Origin: an uncultured Rhodospirillales bacterium
GTDB lineage: Bacteria; Pseudomonadota; Alphaproteobacteria; Acetobacterales; Acetobacteraceae
Direction of reading: 5' to 3'
Length of the DNA stretch: 8,432 nucleotides
Assembly (NCBI GenBank): GCA_903844785.1
Contig: CAIMVB010000428.1
Span: 1-8,432 of the forward strand
The notes beneath the pieces are model-generated. The model did no database searches. It was not told the origin of the DNA and was given only the letters and a program-made list of their open reading frames with translations. Positions 6,913 through 8,432 of the stretch are shown here, piece after piece (the first letter of the stretch is position 1; each line of letters opens with the position of its first letter). Position numbers and translations under genes: made by a program.

Positions 6913-7980
6913 ATGCGCATTAAAATGACCCTACTGGCCCCTGCCGCCGCAATGGCGCTGCCGTTGTTTGCCCAGGCGCAACCGATAAACGGGCTTTACA
7001 TAGGCGCCGGAGTTGGCGGGAATTTTCTGAATGGCACCAATATATCGATAGATGGGGTTGGCGATTATATTTCCCCAGATTTTTCGTGGGGCTATGCAGG
7101 CCTGCTCAGTATCGGCTGGGGTTTCGGCAATGGCTTCCGTGTTGAGATTGAAGGCAGTTACCGCCGCAACGACACCCAAGGCGTTGTGGCAAGCGGAGAA
7201 GCCATGCCTGGCGCAAGGGGCACAGCCTCCAGCTACGGCGGCATGGTCAATATTCTTCATGATATCGACATCAGTGGTGCGTTGGGCGGCTTGACCCCTT
7301 ATTTGGGCGCCGGCATCGGCTACATCTGGCATGACTATGATAAGGTCGGTTGGGGGATTGGTGTCGCCAGCGAAACTTTTAGTGGCAATGCGGGCGCCCT
7401 TGCCGGGCAGGCGATTGCGGGTTTGAGTTTACCGATTTCGGCCGTGCCTGGCCTTTCGCTGACCGCTGAGTATCGCTTCATGGCGACCAAAGGTCACGAC
7501 ATGAGCGGAACCTTCAATGCAAGCGCTGGCGCCGGCATCATGTCCTCAAAAATGCCGTTTGATGTTGATAATTCCAACCACTCGATCCTCTTTGGACTTC
7601 GTTACGCCTTCAACGCCGCCCCCGTCGTGGCCACTGCGGCGTCGCCAACCACGGCACAAACCTATCTGGTATTCTTTGATTGGGATAAGGCTGAACTGAC
7701 TGATCGCGCGCGCCGGATCATCGGTGAGGCAGTTTCCGCCCGCGGTAACGAAGTGATCCGCATTGAAGTGAATGGCCATACGGACCGTTCCGGTTCTGAT
7801 CAGTACAATCAGGGTCTTTCTGTGCGCCGCGCTAACGCGGTCGCGGCTGAATTGTTGCGCCGTGGCGTTCCACGCAATGAAATTGTGACGCGCGGCTTCG
7901 GCGAATCTAATCCACTTTTGCCAACAGCCGATGGCGTACGCGAACGGCAGAACCGCCGCGTGGAAATCATTCTGAAGTAA
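6913..7980 (+). CDS. OmpA-family outer membrane beta-barrel protein (paralogue 3)
   Basis: This is a 355-aa outer-membrane protein, in tandem with paralogue 2. The signal peptide (1-22) ends in AQA before QPING. The barrel (about 23-234) has LSIGWGFGNGFRVEIEGSYR (65-84), GGLTPYLGAGIGYIWHDY (125-142), LSLPISAVPGLSLTAEYRF (171-189) and GLRYAFNAAP. A linker richer in Ser/Thr (about 237-249) leads to the OmpA/MotB peptidoglycan-binding domain (250-355), with Asp291 in NGHTDRSG and Arg306 in LSVRRA. It has NGHTD where the other two have NGYTD; the His form is common in the wider family. Barrel segments such as the LSLPISAVPGL region are closer to paralogue 2 than to paralogue 1, suggesting these two share the more recent ancestor. 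It is flanked by terminators on both sides, so it should be a separate transcription unit. Confidence 0.93.
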   Translation: MRIKMTLLAPAAAMALPLFAQAQPINGLYIGAGVGGNFLNGTNISIDGVGDYISPDFSWGYAGLLSIGWGFGNGFRVEIEGSYRRNDTQGVVASGEAMPGARGTASSYGGMVNILHDIDISGALGGLTPYLGAGIGYIWHDYDKVGWGIGVASETFSGNAGALAGQAIAGLSLPISAVPGLSLTAEYRFMATKGHDMSGTFNASAGAGIMSSKMPFDVDNSNHSILFGLRYAFNAAPVVATAASPTTAQTYLVFFDWDKAELTDRARRIIGEAVSARGNEVIRIEVNGHTDRSGSDQYNQGLSVRRANAVAAELLRRGVPRNEIVTRGFGESNPLLPTADGVRERQNRRVEIILK

Positions 7981-8008
7981 TCGGGAAGATCCCATTCGGG
8001 AAGAATTG

Positions 8009-8034
8009 AAGGGGCGCTGCAAGGCGCCCCTTTT
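8009..8034 (+). terminator. Rho-independent terminator of OmpA paralogue 3
   Basis: GGGGCGC (8011-8017) pairs perfectly with GCGCCCC (8024-8030) around a 6-nt loop, followed by TTTTATTTT. Flanking AA/TT extends the stem to 9 bp. It lies 30 nt past the stop codon. Confidence 0.92.
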
Positions 8035-8040
8035 ATTTTG

Positions 8041-8432
8041 GCATCTACCAAAGCGCTGTACCGCTTTGCCCTTAGATCCTCGTTGCTGGCCTGAGTTCTA
8101 ACGATGGCAGGGGGCCTTACTGAACGCGTAAGGGCCGACATTGCCGCGCTAGGCGCATTGGATAGTCTTAAAAAACGTCACTTTCACCGTGCTCTGGCCA
8201 GGACCTTCAATAGGAACAAGGCGTCATGGCTGGCTGCGTCCCTGCGCGAAGCCCCCATCATAAGGCATTCCTCAGCCGGCACGCCCGCTGTTAAGGCGAG
8301 GATCAGCGAAAAGTGCTTCGCCCGATCGAACCCTCAAAACCCAGCTAGAACGCCATACGCCCCAGATACTGATCCGCCTTTGATAGGGCATGCGCAGCAG
8401 GATGTTAGGGGGACGTTGGGGCTTTGAAAGCA
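8041..8432. other. Region without a convincing gene
   Basis: No reading frame here looks clearly coding. A plus-strand frame (8104-8427, 107 codons) has no ribosome site, no recognisable domain and uses codons such as ATA, AGG and CTA that the real genes here avoid. On the minus strand, short gene-like stretches are broken by stops and split between frames, for example a frame open from the right edge that ends in GGSVSGAYGVLAGF and, after a TGA, an Ala/Leu-rich stretch. This is compatible with a decayed gene or insertion-sequence remnant. A perfect 7-bp inverted repeat, CAAAGCG (8049-8055) with CGCTTTG (8062-8068), lies near the left end. No tRNA cloverleaf was seen. Confidence 0.4.

Noticed and set aside
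4277..7980. OmpA copies considered as a recent duplication or phase-variable recombination cassette
   Set aside because: Many silent differences between copies and no long exact repeats or recombination sites argue against recent duplication or cassette switching.
8104..8427. Plus-strand frame of 107 codons at the right end
   Set aside because: No ribosome site, unusual codons for this genome and no recognisable feature; not supported as a gene.

Overview
The window reads as chromosomal DNA of a GC-rich Gram-negative bacterium. An alphaproteobacterium is most likely, perhaps Acetobacteraceae/Rhodospirillales, judged from GC-rich codon use, a short PBP1A-type protein and the style of the OmpA-family proteins. 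This placement is an inference from sequence character, not a database result. Nothing typical of a phage, plasmid, CRISPR or defence island is visible, and I found no rRNA or tRNA gene.

Layout, left to right. (1) 1-778, minus strand: the first 259 codons of a major facilitator superfamily transporter whose C-terminal part lies off the left edge. (2) 821-2695, plus: a complete bifunctional class A penicillin-binding protein of 624 aa, ending in an intrinsic terminator whose loop contains the stop codon. (3) 2829-4190, plus: a 453-aa membrane-anchored TPR protein with an unrecognised domain between its membrane segment and its repeats. (4) 4191-4276: a convergent junction with two strong hairpins. 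(5) 4277-5350, minus: OmpA-family porin-like protein 1. (6) 5351-5695: a divergent regulatory gap, GC-rich on the left and AT-rich on the right. (7) 5696-6769, plus: OmpA-family protein 2, then a textbook terminator. (8) 6913-7980, plus: OmpA-family protein 3, then another textbook terminator. (9) 8041-8432: no convincing gene.

The theme is the cell envelope. The PBP polymerises and cross-links peptidoglycan. The three OmpA-family proteins each pair an outer-membrane beta-barrel with a C-terminal domain that grips peptidoglycan. The TPR protein sits in the inner membrane, and its partner is unknown. Hairpins or terminators separate the units, so the genes look individually transcribed rather than forming one operon.

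The most notable feature is the three-member OmpA paralogue cluster (one inverted, two tandem; 355-357 aa each). The peptidoglycan-binding domains are strongly conserved in protein but differ at many silent sites, while barrel loops and control regions have diverged. I see a family expansion rather than a clearly new system. The most novel single element is the middle domain of the TPR protein.
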